Below are positions 17,193 through 25,533 of a stretch of 64,000 bases of DNA, one piece after another (position 1 is the first letter of the stretch; each line of letters begins with the position of its first letter). The DNA comes from Streptomyces geranii (GTDB lineage Bacteria; Actinomycetota; Actinomycetes; Streptomycetales; Streptomycetaceae), in contig NZ_PJME01000004.1 in assembly GCF_002954775.1 (NCBI RefSeq), positions 372,001 through 436,000 on the forward strand. Reading direction: 5' to 3'. A program made the translations under genes and the position numbers. The notes under the pieces were generated by a model, which saw nothing but the letters and a program-made list of their open reading frames with translations, was not told the DNA's origin and did no database searches.

Positions 17193-17600
17193 ATGAGCGA
17201 CGAGAAGTTCGACATCCTGCTCGACGCGTCGAGACCCGCCGAGCCCCTCCCGGACGGCATCCCGGTCCTGGACCTGCCGCCGGGCCACCGGGTCGACGAC
17301 GCGGCGGACGCCCTGGAGTCCCTGTTCCTGACCGACCGCACCCTGGAGGACGTCGTCCTCTGCGTAGGCGGGCGGATCGTGGGGATCACCACCCGCGCCT
17401 ACCTGACCGGCCTCGGCTCACCGGTACTGCGCTCGGTGGGAGACGGCGACGGGGCGACCCTGCCCGGCGAGTCGCTGCGGTACGAGATCCTGCGCTACCG
17501 CTGCCCCTCCTGCGACGTCCGCCTCAACCGCGTCCACGTCGACACCCGCTCCGCTCCACGGTGCCCGAACGGCCACGGCGACCTGGAACTCCAGCGGTGA
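17193..17600 (+). CDS. small protein with CBS-like segment and C-terminal zinc ribbon
   Basis: 135 residues from ATG 17193. No exact family is recognised. The middle segment TLEDVVLCVGGRIVGITTRAYL resembles half of a CBS domain (hydrophobic strand, G-x-x-VGI-x-TR). The C-terminus has CPSC ... CPNGH, a zinc-ribbon-like set of Cys/His ligands. No signal peptide or membrane segment is present. The stop overlaps the GTG start of the membrane protein gene (GTGA), so the two are co-translated. Divergence from the CHAT protease gene suggests these products are a regulator/sensor and its membrane partner (inference). Confidence 0.72.
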   Translation: MSDEKFDILLDASRPAEPLPDGIPVLDLPPGHRVDDAADALESLFLTDRTLEDVVLCVGGRIVGITTRAYLTGLGSPVLRSVGDGDGATLPGESLRYEILRYRCPSCDVRLNRVHVDTRSAPRCPNGHGDLELQR

Positions 17601-18541
17601 GACTCGACACCGCCGTCCGGCCGGGCCTCGAAGGCGCCCGGTTCTTCCTGGTCGACCACCTGCCCACCTACGCGGCGGCGCTCTTCGTCCTGACCCTGGT
17701 CTGGGCCGGAGCGCCGGGCAGCGCCCCGGAGTTCGACCGCGCCTGGCGGACGGCCGCCGACCTGGGCACGGGCGAAGTCCTGCTGGTGGCCCTCGCCGTC
17801 ACCCTGGGCGCGGCCCTCGGCCACCCCCTCCAACTCGCCGTCGTACGACTCCTCGAAGGCGGCTGGCCACGCTGGACCGCGCCCGCCGCCCGGGCCGCAC
17901 GCGTACGCCAACTGCGGCGCAGGGCACGCCTCGCCGACCGCGCAGAACTGCCCGAGGACACCGGCGCCGAGTCCTCGAACGCCGAGATCCAGGCCGCCGG
18001 ACTCGCCGGCACCCGGCTGCGCCGAGCCTTCCCGCCCGCGGAACTGATCCGCCCCACGGCGCTGGGCAACGTCCTGGCGGCCATGGAGTGGCAGGCCGGC
18101 GAGCCGTACGGGCTCGATGCCGTGGTCGCCTGGCCACGGCTGTACCCCGTACTCGGCGAGCCGACCCTGATCGTCGTGACCGACCGGCGCAACACGCTCG
18201 ACGGGGCCGCCCGTCTGTCGGTCACGATGGCGGCCACCGCCGTCACCTCCGCCGCGCTGCTCCTCCCGGCCGCGGGCTGGTGGACGTGCCTGGCCCTGCT
18301 CCCGCTCGCCGTCGCCCGGGTCGCCTACGCCGGCGCGGTCCGTGCGGCCCTCGCCTACAGCGAGTGCGTCCGCACGGCCTTCGACCTGCACCGCTTCGAC
18401 CTGCTGACGGCCCTGCACCTCCCGCTCCCGGCGGACCCGGAGGCGGAACGCGCCCTCAACCGCGAACTCTCCTCGGCCTGGCGCCAGGGCACCCCCACGA
18501 CCAGCCACTACGACCACCCCGCCCCACAGGACCCCGCCTGA
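17597..18541 (+). CDS. membrane protein coupled to zinc-ribbon protein
   Basis: 314 residues from a GTG at 17597. Two membrane segments lie near the N-terminus (FLVDHLPTYAAALFVLTLVW and VLLVALAVTLGAALGHPLQL). A cytoplasmic Arg-rich linker of ~100 residues follows (RQLRRRARLADRAELPED). Two more helices come near residues 215-255 (ALLLPAAGWWTCLALLPLAVA), then a polar tail. No family is recognised. Strict coupling to the zinc-ribbon gene and proximity to the CHAT gene suggest a membrane-anchored module. The longer upstream open frame was rejected because it overlaps the zinc-ribbon coding sequence. Confidence 0.72.
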   Translation: MRLDTAVRPGLEGARFFLVDHLPTYAAALFVLTLVWAGAPGSAPEFDRAWRTAADLGTGEVLLVALAVTLGAALGHPLQLAVVRLLEGGWPRWTAPAARAARVRQLRRRARLADRAELPEDTGAESSNAEIQAAGLAGTRLRRAFPPAELIRPTALGNVLAAMEWQAGEPYGLDAVVAWPRLYPVLGEPTLIVVTDRRNTLDGAARLSVTMAATAVTSAALLLPAAGWWTCLALLPLAVARVAYAGAVRAALAYSECVRTAFDLHRFDLLTALHLPLPADPEAERALNRELSSAWRQGTPTTSHYDHPAPQDPA

Positions 18542-18591
18542 GGGACGGGAAACAGGCCAGACCGAAGAGAAGCAGCCCGTGCCGCCGCCCG

Positions 18592-20238
18592 CTAGACGTC
18601 GAGCCAGACCGCCGCGTCCGTCGCCAGCACACCACCCTCGACGGAGGCACTGGCGAGGAGCACGGAGGCGTGCTCGGGGAGCGCGTACGGGGTCGCGGAC
18701 AGGTTGACCACGCAGACGAAGCCCGGCTCGCGGCGGAAGGCCAGCACGCCGGGCGGCGCGTCCAGCCAGGTCAACGTGCCGTCGCCGAGGGCGGGATGGG
18801 CGCGACGCAGCCGAAGGGCGTCGCGGTACAGCTCCAGCATGGAGCCCGGTTCACCGGTCTGCGCCTCGACCGTGAACCCGCTCCAGTCGGCGGGCTGGGG
18901 CAGCCAGGGCGAGCCGGTGGCATCGTCGGGACTGAAGCCGTACGGCGGCTGCCGCCCGGACCACGGGATCGGCACCCGGCAGCCGTCCCGCCCGGCGTCG
19001 GTGTGTCCGGAACGCTCCCAGATGGGGTCCTGGAGGACGTCCTCGGGCAGATCCTCGACCTCGGGGAGACCGAGTTCCTCGCCCTGATAGATGTAGGCGC
19101 CGCCGGGGAGGGCGAGGGTGAGAAGGGCGGCGGCGCGGGCGCGGCGCGTGCCCAGGGCCAGGTCGAGGGGGCCGCAGGGGGTGTAGCGCGCGCCGCCGGA
19201 CCAGCCTTCGGCGCTGCTGCGACCGTAGCGGCTGGGGTGGCGCGTGACGTCGTGGTTGGAGAGCACCCAGGTGGCGGGTGCCCCGACGGCGCCGAGCATG
19301 GCGAGGGAAGCGTCGATGACCCCGCGCAGGTCATCCGGGTCCCAACTCGCCTTGAGATAGTCGAAGTTGAACGCGGTGTGCAGGGCGTCCGCGCGGACGT
19401 AGGCGGCCAGGCGCTCCGGAGTGTCCGCCCACGCCTCGGCGACGAAGCACCGGTCGCCCTCGAACTCGTCGGCGACCTTGCGCCAGGCGCGGTAGATGTC
19501 GTGCACCTCGTCACGGTCCCAGTGCGGATGGTCGACGTGCCGGTGCGGCTCCCCGTCCACCGGGTCCAACCGGGCGGGCGCGTCGGGGAGTTCGGGGTGC
19601 TTGACGAGTCCGTGGGCGACATCGATACGGAAGCCGTCCACGCCCCGCGCGAACCAGAACCGCAGGATGTCCTTGAACTCGGCGTGGACATCCGGGTGTT
19701 GCCAGTTGAGGTCGGGCTGTTCGGGGGCGAACAGATGGAGATACCAGTCGCCGTCGGGCAGCCGGGTCCACGCCGGGCCGCCGAACTCGGAGACCCAGTT
19801 GTTCGGCGGCAGCGAACCGCCGGGACCCCGGCCGGCCCGGAAGACGTACCGCTCCCGCTCCGGACTGCCGGGACCGGCGGCCAACGCCTGCTGGAACCAG
19901 ATGTGTTGATCGGAGGTGTGGTTCGGCACGAGATCGGGGACGACCCGGATCCCGTGCCGATGCGCCTCCGCGATCAGCTCCTCGGCCTCCGCCACCGTGC
20001 CGAACAGCCCGTCGATCGCACGGAAGTCGGCCACGTCGTAACCGTGGTCGGCCATCGGCGACTTGTACCAGGGGTTGATCCAAATGGCGTCCACCCCGAG
20101 CGACTTGAGATACGGAAGCCGGGAGCGGATACCGGCGATGTCACCGACGCCGTCGCCGTCACCGTCGGCGAAACTGCGGATGTAGACCTGGTAGATGACG
20201 GCGCTGCGCCACCACGGCGAGGTGTCGGGAAGGGACAT
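18592..20238 (-). CDS. GH13 alpha-glucosidase / oligo-1,6-glucosidase
   Basis: 548 residues, a typical length for cytoplasmic GH13 alpha-glucosidases. All four conserved regions are present: DLVPNH (~102-107), GFRIDVAH with nucleophile Asp206, VAEAW with acid/base Glu268, and SNHDVTRH with Asp330. No signal peptide, so it works on imported oligosaccharides. The start has AAGGAG at 10 nt. It lies 53 nt downstream of the exported GH-A hydrolase gene on the same strand, so the pair can be co-transcribed: extracellular release, then cytoplasmic cleavage of alpha-linked glucosides. Confidence 0.92.
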   Translation of the reverse strand: MSLPDTSPWWRSAVIYQVYIRSFADGDGDGVGDIAGIRSRLPYLKSLGVDAIWINPWYKSPMADHGYDVADFRAIDGLFGTVAEAEELIAEAHRHGIRVVPDLVPNHTSDQHIWFQQALAAGPGSPERERYVFRAGRGPGGSLPPNNWVSEFGGPAWTRLPDGDWYLHLFAPEQPDLNWQHPDVHAEFKDILRFWFARGVDGFRIDVAHGLVKHPELPDAPARLDPVDGEPHRHVDHPHWDRDEVHDIYRAWRKVADEFEGDRCFVAEAWADTPERLAAYVRADALHTAFNFDYLKASWDPDDLRGVIDASLAMLGAVGAPATWVLSNHDVTRHPSRYGRSSAEGWSGGARYTPCGPLDLALGTRRARAAALLTLALPGGAYIYQGEELGLPEVEDLPEDVLQDPIWERSGHTDAGRDGCRVPIPWSGRQPPYGFSPDDATGSPWLPQPADWSGFTVEAQTGEPGSMLELYRDALRLRRAHPALGDGTLTWLDAPPGVLAFRREPGFVCVVNLSATPYALPEHASVLLASASVEGGVLATDAAVWLDV

Positions 20239-20291
20239 ACGGCTGATCGCTCCTTGGAGGCGGGGGAGTGGGGCGGTCCGGCGAGCTGCCG

Positions 20292-22625
20292 TCAGCAGCA
20301 GCCCGCCAGGGTGTTGGCACTGGGCCCGGCCACCGGCGTCAGCCCGTAGTAGACCCGCGGAGCACCGTCGAGCGTAAGGGTCACCTTGCCCTGGGCGGGC
20401 GCCAGTTGGCGGCTGCGGCCGATGGCGTCCACCTCACGCACGGCACTTCCCGCAGTGGCTTTGAGGACGGTCTTGGTCGGCCAGGGGTCGGCCCAGACCT
20501 CCGGGGCGGGGAAGTGCCAGTCGGTGCGGGTGCCGGAGGTGTTCAGCAGATAGCCGTCGGCCCGGTTCCACAGGACGACCGCCGGACCGTCGGGCGTGTC
20601 GAACCACAGGCCGAAGGTCTGCGGGTCGGGGAAGCTCAAGTGCCCCTGGAACGTGGCCTGGTCGAGCGCTCGGGCCGCCGTCGCGTACGCCAGGAGCGAC
20701 GGCTTCGGGCTCAGGTCACGGTTCATCAGCCCGTAGTGGTACTCGACGTTGTCCGGATCGGCGATCTGCGGCATGCCCAGCACACTGTCGTGGAACTGGT
20801 ACCAGCACACACAGGTGACCCCCTCGGCCTTCGCCAGCGCCAGCGTGAGCAGGACGTTCTCGGCGGCGTGCCGGTAGGTGTCGTGCCACCAACTGTTCGG
20901 CTTGGTCGGCGCGTACGCCTCCGTCAGCCAGATCTCCTTCTCGCCGTGCTGCGCCATCAGCGCCTTGAGCTGCTTCAGCCCACCGTAGAAGTTCCAGTAC
21001 GTGCCCGACGAACCGGTGCTCCAGTCGGTGCCCGACGGAATGTAGTCGGGGGTGAAGTTGCCGCGCCCGGGGTGGTAGGCGAACGCGTCGATCAGGTCCC
21101 AGCCGCCGGCCGCGATGAAGTTCTCCACCCAGGGCTTGTCCATCCCGGCGAGACCGTTGTTCATCAGCTTGACGGTATCGCCGGTCACGGCCCGTCGGTC
21201 GAAGACCGGGCGCAGCGCCTTGTCCAGGTAGGCCTGGGCGGCCGTTCCGGTGTTGAACGGCCGGTTCAGCTCGTTGCCGACCTCGAAGTACCCGGCCCCT
21301 GCTCCCTGCGCCACGGCCAGCTTGTCGGCCGCCCAGGCCGCCGCGACCGTGTCGGTCGCGTCGAGGGACGGCTGCAGCTCGATGTTGTGGCGCATACCCC
21401 GCGCGTCGAACGCCGAGGGCGGCAGACCCGGGCCGCCGTCGTAGGCGATCCGGACCAGCGAGATACCGGCCCGCTGCCAGAGGTCGAGCAGGGCGTCGGC
21501 GCTCGGCCGTTGCAGCCAGGGGTAGTTGGCGATCCCGAACATGCTGTCCGCGCCCGCCTGGTAGGTGAACGGCTCCAGGGTCGCGAGGTTGGTCCGGGCG
21601 AACGCCTCGTCGTCCCCCGACCGTACGACGACCTCGGCGAACGCGATCCCGGCGGTCGGCGCGGCCACGGTGAAGGTGTGCTGCCAGGTGCCCGCCGCGT
21701 CGATGCTGCCGGACACGGTGGTCGCGGCCAGCTGCGTGCCGTCGAAGTCCCTTACGGACAGCTCCAGTTCGGCCGTACGAGCCGCGCCGCCATTCGCGAC
21801 CAGGGCGGTCAGCTGCATGGGCTCACCCGGGCTGTCGTACAGGTTGAAGTCGCTGTCGGTGGTCAGCTCCAGGCCGAGTTCGACGCCCCGGCCGATGGTG
21901 GCCGTCGCCGACGGTCTGGTCGCGGAGAAGAAGAAGTCGGCCCGGCTGGTCCAGCCGCCCGCCGGGTCGGCTGTACCCGGGGCGTGGATCCAGGTCGAGT
22001 TCGTCCAGGCCTGGCGCGAGCGGTCCAGCAGGAACAGACCGTGCAGGCTGCCCCAGGTCGAGGTGTGGGCGACACCGGCGGGCTCCTCGTACGGGATGCC
22101 GCCGCCGGAGTCCCGTACCCACTCGGTGATCGCGATGTAGTCGTCGGCCTCGGTCGGCGCCTGGATCGCCCGGCTGAACAGGAAGCCGTCCGGCAGTAGG
22201 GTGTCCGCGCCGGTGATCCGCCACTCCAGTCGGGCGTGCCCGGTGGAGACGCTGAACCAGCCGGTGACGGTGGCCGTCCCGGCGGCTGCATCGAAGGTGT
22301 AGTCCATCCGGATCGCCGGTGTCCCGTCCGCCAGGGCGGACAGCACGGGCGTGCCGCCGGTCGACAGCTGGATGCCGGTGAGCTGGTCCTTGATCTGGAA
22401 CTTCGACCCGGCGCTACGGGTCACACCGGCCGCATCGCGGATCGCGAGCCGTCCGCCGACGCTCGCCAGCAGGCTGATCCCGCCCGCGGTGAGGGTGACG
22501 TCGCCGGCCGCCGCATGGGCGGTCACGGCGGTGGGGTCGGCGATCAGCACGACGCCGGCCGCGAGCGCCGCGCCGAGAAGACCGCGACGGCTGAGGTGGG
22601 CGCCCTCGGCATGTGAGGTTGTCAT
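20292..22625 (-). CDS. exported clan GH-A glycoside hydrolase (Tat signal)
   Basis: 777 residues. The N-terminus carries a twin-arginine signal (SRRGLLGAALAAGVVL) ending near AHAAAG. About 300 residues of beta-rich accessory sequence come first. The TIM-barrel then shows the clan GH-A acid/base motif YFEVGNELNRPF (Glu452) and the nucleophile segment EIWLTEAYAP (Glu569). The family number cannot be fixed by eye; GH39/GH5-like relatives are candidates. ATG 22625 has CAGGAG at 7 nt; an earlier ATG adds only seven residues. Divergent from the LacI gene at 22795, with paired repeat elements between them. Confidence 0.85.
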   Translation of the reverse strand: MTTSHAEGAHLSRRGLLGAALAAGVVLIADPTAVTAHAAAGDVTLTAGGISLLASVGGRLAIRDAAGVTRSAGSKFQIKDQLTGIQLSTGGTPVLSALADGTPAIRMDYTFDAAAGTATVTGWFSVSTGHARLEWRITGADTLLPDGFLFSRAIQAPTEADDYIAITEWVRDSGGGIPYEEPAGVAHTSTWGSLHGLFLLDRSRQAWTNSTWIHAPGTADPAGGWTSRADFFFSATRPSATATIGRGVELGLELTTDSDFNLYDSPGEPMQLTALVANGGAARTAELELSVRDFDGTQLAATTVSGSIDAAGTWQHTFTVAAPTAGIAFAEVVVRSGDDEAFARTNLATLEPFTYQAGADSMFGIANYPWLQRPSADALLDLWQRAGISLVRIAYDGGPGLPPSAFDARGMRHNIELQPSLDATDTVAAAWAADKLAVAQGAGAGYFEVGNELNRPFNTGTAAQAYLDKALRPVFDRRAVTGDTVKLMNNGLAGMDKPWVENFIAAGGWDLIDAFAYHPGRGNFTPDYIPSGTDWSTGSSGTYWNFYGGLKQLKALMAQHGEKEIWLTEAYAPTKPNSWWHDTYRHAAENVLLTLALAKAEGVTCVCWYQFHDSVLGMPQIADPDNVEYHYGLMNRDLSPKPSLLAYATAARALDQATFQGHLSFPDPQTFGLWFDTPDGPAVVLWNRADGYLLNTSGTRTDWHFPAPEVWADPWPTKTVLKATAGSAVREVDAIGRSRQLAPAQGKVTLTLDGAPRVYYGLTPVAGPSANTLAGCC

Positions 22626-22654
22626 CGTCTGCTCCTGTCTGGCCACACACCGTT

Positions 22655-22784
22655 CTGATAATGCCTATCTTCAACGGCGTGACACGGACGTTCTCAACGA
22701 CACAGGCCGTTGGTCAAGGGGTATTGCGCTTTTGTTTCGGGCGGTTTAACGTCACCGACGTCCGCTGAAGTTACGCATTATCAA
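22655..22784. promoter_or_regulatory. divergent promoter region with two inverted 23-bp elements
   Basis: Two copies of a 23-bp element face each other. The plus-strand copy at 22655-22677 and the minus-strand copy at 22762-22784 agree at 19 of 23 positions, sharing TGATAATGC and a CTTCA-x-CGG tail. One copy lies close to the GH-A gene start, the other abuts the ribosome binding site of the LacI gene. They are the best operator candidates for the LacI regulator at 22795. Confidence 0.55.
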
Positions 22785-22794
22785 CGGAGGATCG

Positions 22795-23844
22795 ATGCCA
22801 ACGAAGCCGCGCCGGGTCACCCAGCGCGAGATCGCCGAGATCGCGGGGGTCAGTCAGACCACCGTCTCGCTGGTGCTGAACGACCGCGACGGCACGAACG
22901 TGCGCATCCCGGAGGAGACCCGGGCGCGGGTCAAGCGGGCACTTGAGGAGGCGACCTACGTCGCCGATCCGGCGGCCCGCCGACTGGCCGGTCTGGACAA
23001 CCAGATCATCGGCGTCTTCACCTACGAGGCGGCCCTCTCCCCTGAGAGCCTCGACTTCTACGGCCCGCTGCTGAACGGCATCGAACGCGCGGCCGAGGAG
23101 ATCGGCTGGGACCTGCTGCTCTTCACGTCCTCGCCGGTCGAGAACGGCACCCGCAGCCTGTTCCACCGCAAGACCCGGCTCCGGCTCACCGACGGCTGTG
23201 TCCTGCTCGGCCAGCAGATGGTCGGCTCCGAGCTGGAACGCCTGGTCGCCGAGCAGTTCCCGTTCGTCGCGGTCGGCCGCCGGGACGAGACGGCCGCGCC
23301 CGTGCCGTACGTCGGCGTCGACTACGTCACCCCGGCGAACGCCCTGATCGACCTGGGTGCGGACAGCGGACACAGTCAGGCCCTGTACGTGCACCGGGGC
23401 CGGGACACCGCCACCGCGCGGGACCGGCGCGGCGCGGTCGAGGCGGCCTCGGCGGCGGGCCGGATGTCGTTCATGCTGGTGGGGGAGGAGCGCGTCGCCG
23501 ACCTGCCCCGGCTGGCCCGGGCCACGGAGGCCACGCTGATCATCGCCGAGGACGCCTTCCTCACCGAGGACGTCATCCTCGCGCTCGTCGAAGCCGGGGT
23601 GGACGTGCCCGGCGAGATCTCGGTCGCCGCCTTCGGCGAGGTACGCGGTCATCGCAACGACGGCCGGGCACTGACGGGCTTCCGCGTGCCCCGCAAACAG
23701 GTCGCCGCCGAAGCACTCGAACTGCTCCAGCAGCTCATCACCACCGACCCGGCGGAGTGGGCCGGGCTCGACACCCAGCGGCTGCTGGTCGCCGAGGTCG
23801 AAACGGGCGACACCATCGCCGTCCGATCGGCGGGCCGGTCATGA
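22795..23844 (+). CDS. LacI-family transcriptional regulator
   Basis: 349 residues. The N-terminal helix-turn-helix VTQREIAEIAGVSQTTVSLVLN and hinge helix DPAARRLAGLDNQIIGVF are standard LacI/GalR. The periplasmic-binding-like domain follows and would sense a sugar. GGAGG lies 4-5 nt before the ATG. It is coupled by ATGA to the FAD oxidoreductase gene and divergent from the GH-A gene, so it probably controls the 18592-28542 carbohydrate locus, including itself. Confidence 0.93.
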   Translation: MPTKPRRVTQREIAEIAGVSQTTVSLVLNDRDGTNVRIPEETRARVKRALEEATYVADPAARRLAGLDNQIIGVFTYEAALSPESLDFYGPLLNGIERAAEEIGWDLLLFTSSPVENGTRSLFHRKTRLRLTDGCVLLGQQMVGSELERLVAEQFPFVAVGRRDETAAPVPYVGVDYVTPANALIDLGADSGHSQALYVHRGRDTATARDRRGAVEAASAAGRMSFMLVGEERVADLPRLARATEATLIIAEDAFLTEDVILALVEAGVDVPGEISVAAFGEVRGHRNDGRALTGFRVPRKQVAAEALELLQQLITTDPAEWAGLDTQRLLVAEVETGDTIAVRSAGRS

Positions 23845-25436
23845 ACAGGGTCACCACAGAGGTGGCGGTCATCGGCGGCGGACTCGGCTCGGTGGCAGCC
23901 GCTCTCGCCCTGCTCCAGCGCGGACACCGGGTCGTGCTGACCGAGGAACACCTCTGGCTGGGCGGCCAGTTGACGTCCCAGGCGGTGCCCCCGGACGAGC
24001 ACATCTGGGTCGAGCAGTTCGGCGTGACCGCCCGCTACCGCACCCTGCGCGACAACATCCGGCGCTACTACCGCGACCACTACCCGCTCTCGGACGCTGC
24101 CCGCGCGGACCGCGAACTCAACCCGGGACGCGGCCGGGTGAGCCGACTGTGCCACGAGCCACGAGTGGCGCTCGCGGTGATCGAGGCCCTGCTCGCGCCC
24201 TACCGGTCGAGCGGCCGGCTGACCGTCCTGCAACCGGCGGTCCCGGTCGCCGCCGACGCTGTGGACGGCGTGGTCCGCACGGTCACGGTCGAGAATCCAC
24301 GCACCGGCGCGCAGACCGTCATCAACGCGGAGTACGTCCTGGACGGCACCGAGACCGGCGACCTGCTGCCGCTGACCGGCACCGAGTACGTCGTCGGCGC
24401 CGAGGCCCGCTCCGACACCGGCGAGCCCAGCGCCCCCGAGACCGCCGACCCGGCCAACGTCCAGTCGATCGCCTGGTGCTTCGTCTTCGACCACGCCCCC
24501 GGCGACCACACGATCCCCCGCCCCGACGACTACGACGACTGGCGCTCCTTCGAACTGCCCTACTGGGGCGCCCCGATGCTGTCGTTCACCGCGCCCAACC
24601 CGCGCACCCTGGCGCCCGAGCAGCGCACCATGATCGTGAACCCGGGCCAGGACGTCTCCGGCGACCCCCGCTTCGACGCCGGTGACCAGGACCTGTGGCA
24701 GTTCCGCCGGATCGCCGCCCGGCAGACCTTCGCCGACGGCCTGTACGACAGTGACATCGTGCTCGCCAACTGGCCGCAGCTGGACTACGTGGGCGGCTCG
24801 ATCATCGACACCGACGAGCGGGACCTGCATCTGGCGGCGGCGAAGGCGCAGTCACGGGCCTACGTCCACTGGCTGCAGACCGAGGCTCCGCGCCCCGACG
24901 GCGGCCGAGGCTGGCCGGGGCTGCGGCTGCGCGGCGACCTGGTCGGCACCGACGACGGGTTCGCGCAGGCGCCGTACATCCGGGAGTCCCGCCGGATCAA
25001 GGCGCTGACGACAGTCCGGGAGCAGGACATCTCGGTGAAGGCCAGGGGGTTCGACGGGCCCGCCCGCTTCGACGATTCGGTCGGGGTCGGGATGTACCGC
25101 ATCGACCTGCACCCCTCCACCGGCGGCGACAACTACATCGACGTCGAGTCGGCGCCGTTCGAGATCCCGCTGGGCGCGCTGGTCCCGGTCCAGACGCAGA
25201 ACCTGATACCCGCCGCCAAGAACATCGGCACCACCCACATCACCAACGGTGCCTACCGGCTCCACCCCGTCGAGTGGAACATCGGCGAGTCGGCGGGCGA
25301 ACTCGCCGCGTTCTGCCTCGACCGCGCACTGAGCCCGCAGCAGGTCGCCGCCGAACCCGCACTCGTCGAGCAGCTCCAGCGCCGCCTGACCGAGGCCGGC
25401 GTCGAACTCCACTGGCCCGAGGTCGTCGGCTACTGA
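23841..25436 (+). CDS. FAD-dependent oxidoreductase (PF12831-like)
   Basis: 531 residues. The Rossmann motif VAVIGGGLGSVAAALALLQRG and VVLTEEHLWLGGQLTSQAVP match the FAD-dependent oxidoreductases often placed in polysaccharide-utilisation clusters. LDGTETGDLLPL and the C-terminal NLIPAAKNIGTTH/NGAYRLHPVEWNIGESAG close the FAD site. No signal peptide. The ATG at 23841 overlaps the LacI stop (ATGA). Family members are thought to oxidise or dehydrogenate sugar-derived compounds; the actual substrate is unknown. Confidence 0.85.
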   Translation: MNRVTTEVAVIGGGLGSVAAALALLQRGHRVVLTEEHLWLGGQLTSQAVPPDEHIWVEQFGVTARYRTLRDNIRRYYRDHYPLSDAARADRELNPGRGRVSRLCHEPRVALAVIEALLAPYRSSGRLTVLQPAVPVAADAVDGVVRTVTVENPRTGAQTVINAEYVLDGTETGDLLPLTGTEYVVGAEARSDTGEPSAPETADPANVQSIAWCFVFDHAPGDHTIPRPDDYDDWRSFELPYWGAPMLSFTAPNPRTLAPEQRTMIVNPGQDVSGDPRFDAGDQDLWQFRRIAARQTFADGLYDSDIVLANWPQLDYVGGSIIDTDERDLHLAAAKAQSRAYVHWLQTEAPRPDGGRGWPGLRLRGDLVGTDDGFAQAPYIRESRRIKALTTVREQDISVKARGFDGPARFDDSVGVGMYRIDLHPSTGGDNYIDVESAPFEIPLGALVPVQTQNLIPAAKNIGTTHITNGAYRLHPVEWNIGESAGELAAFCLDRALSPQQVAAEPALVEQLQRRLTEAGVELHWPEVVGY

Positions 25437-25533
25437 GCCGGACCGGCACGCGGACATGACCAGACCGGCACCCGCACACGACCGGACCGGCACTCCCGTA
25501 CAGAGCAACCACCCTTGAAAGGTAGGACCACCC

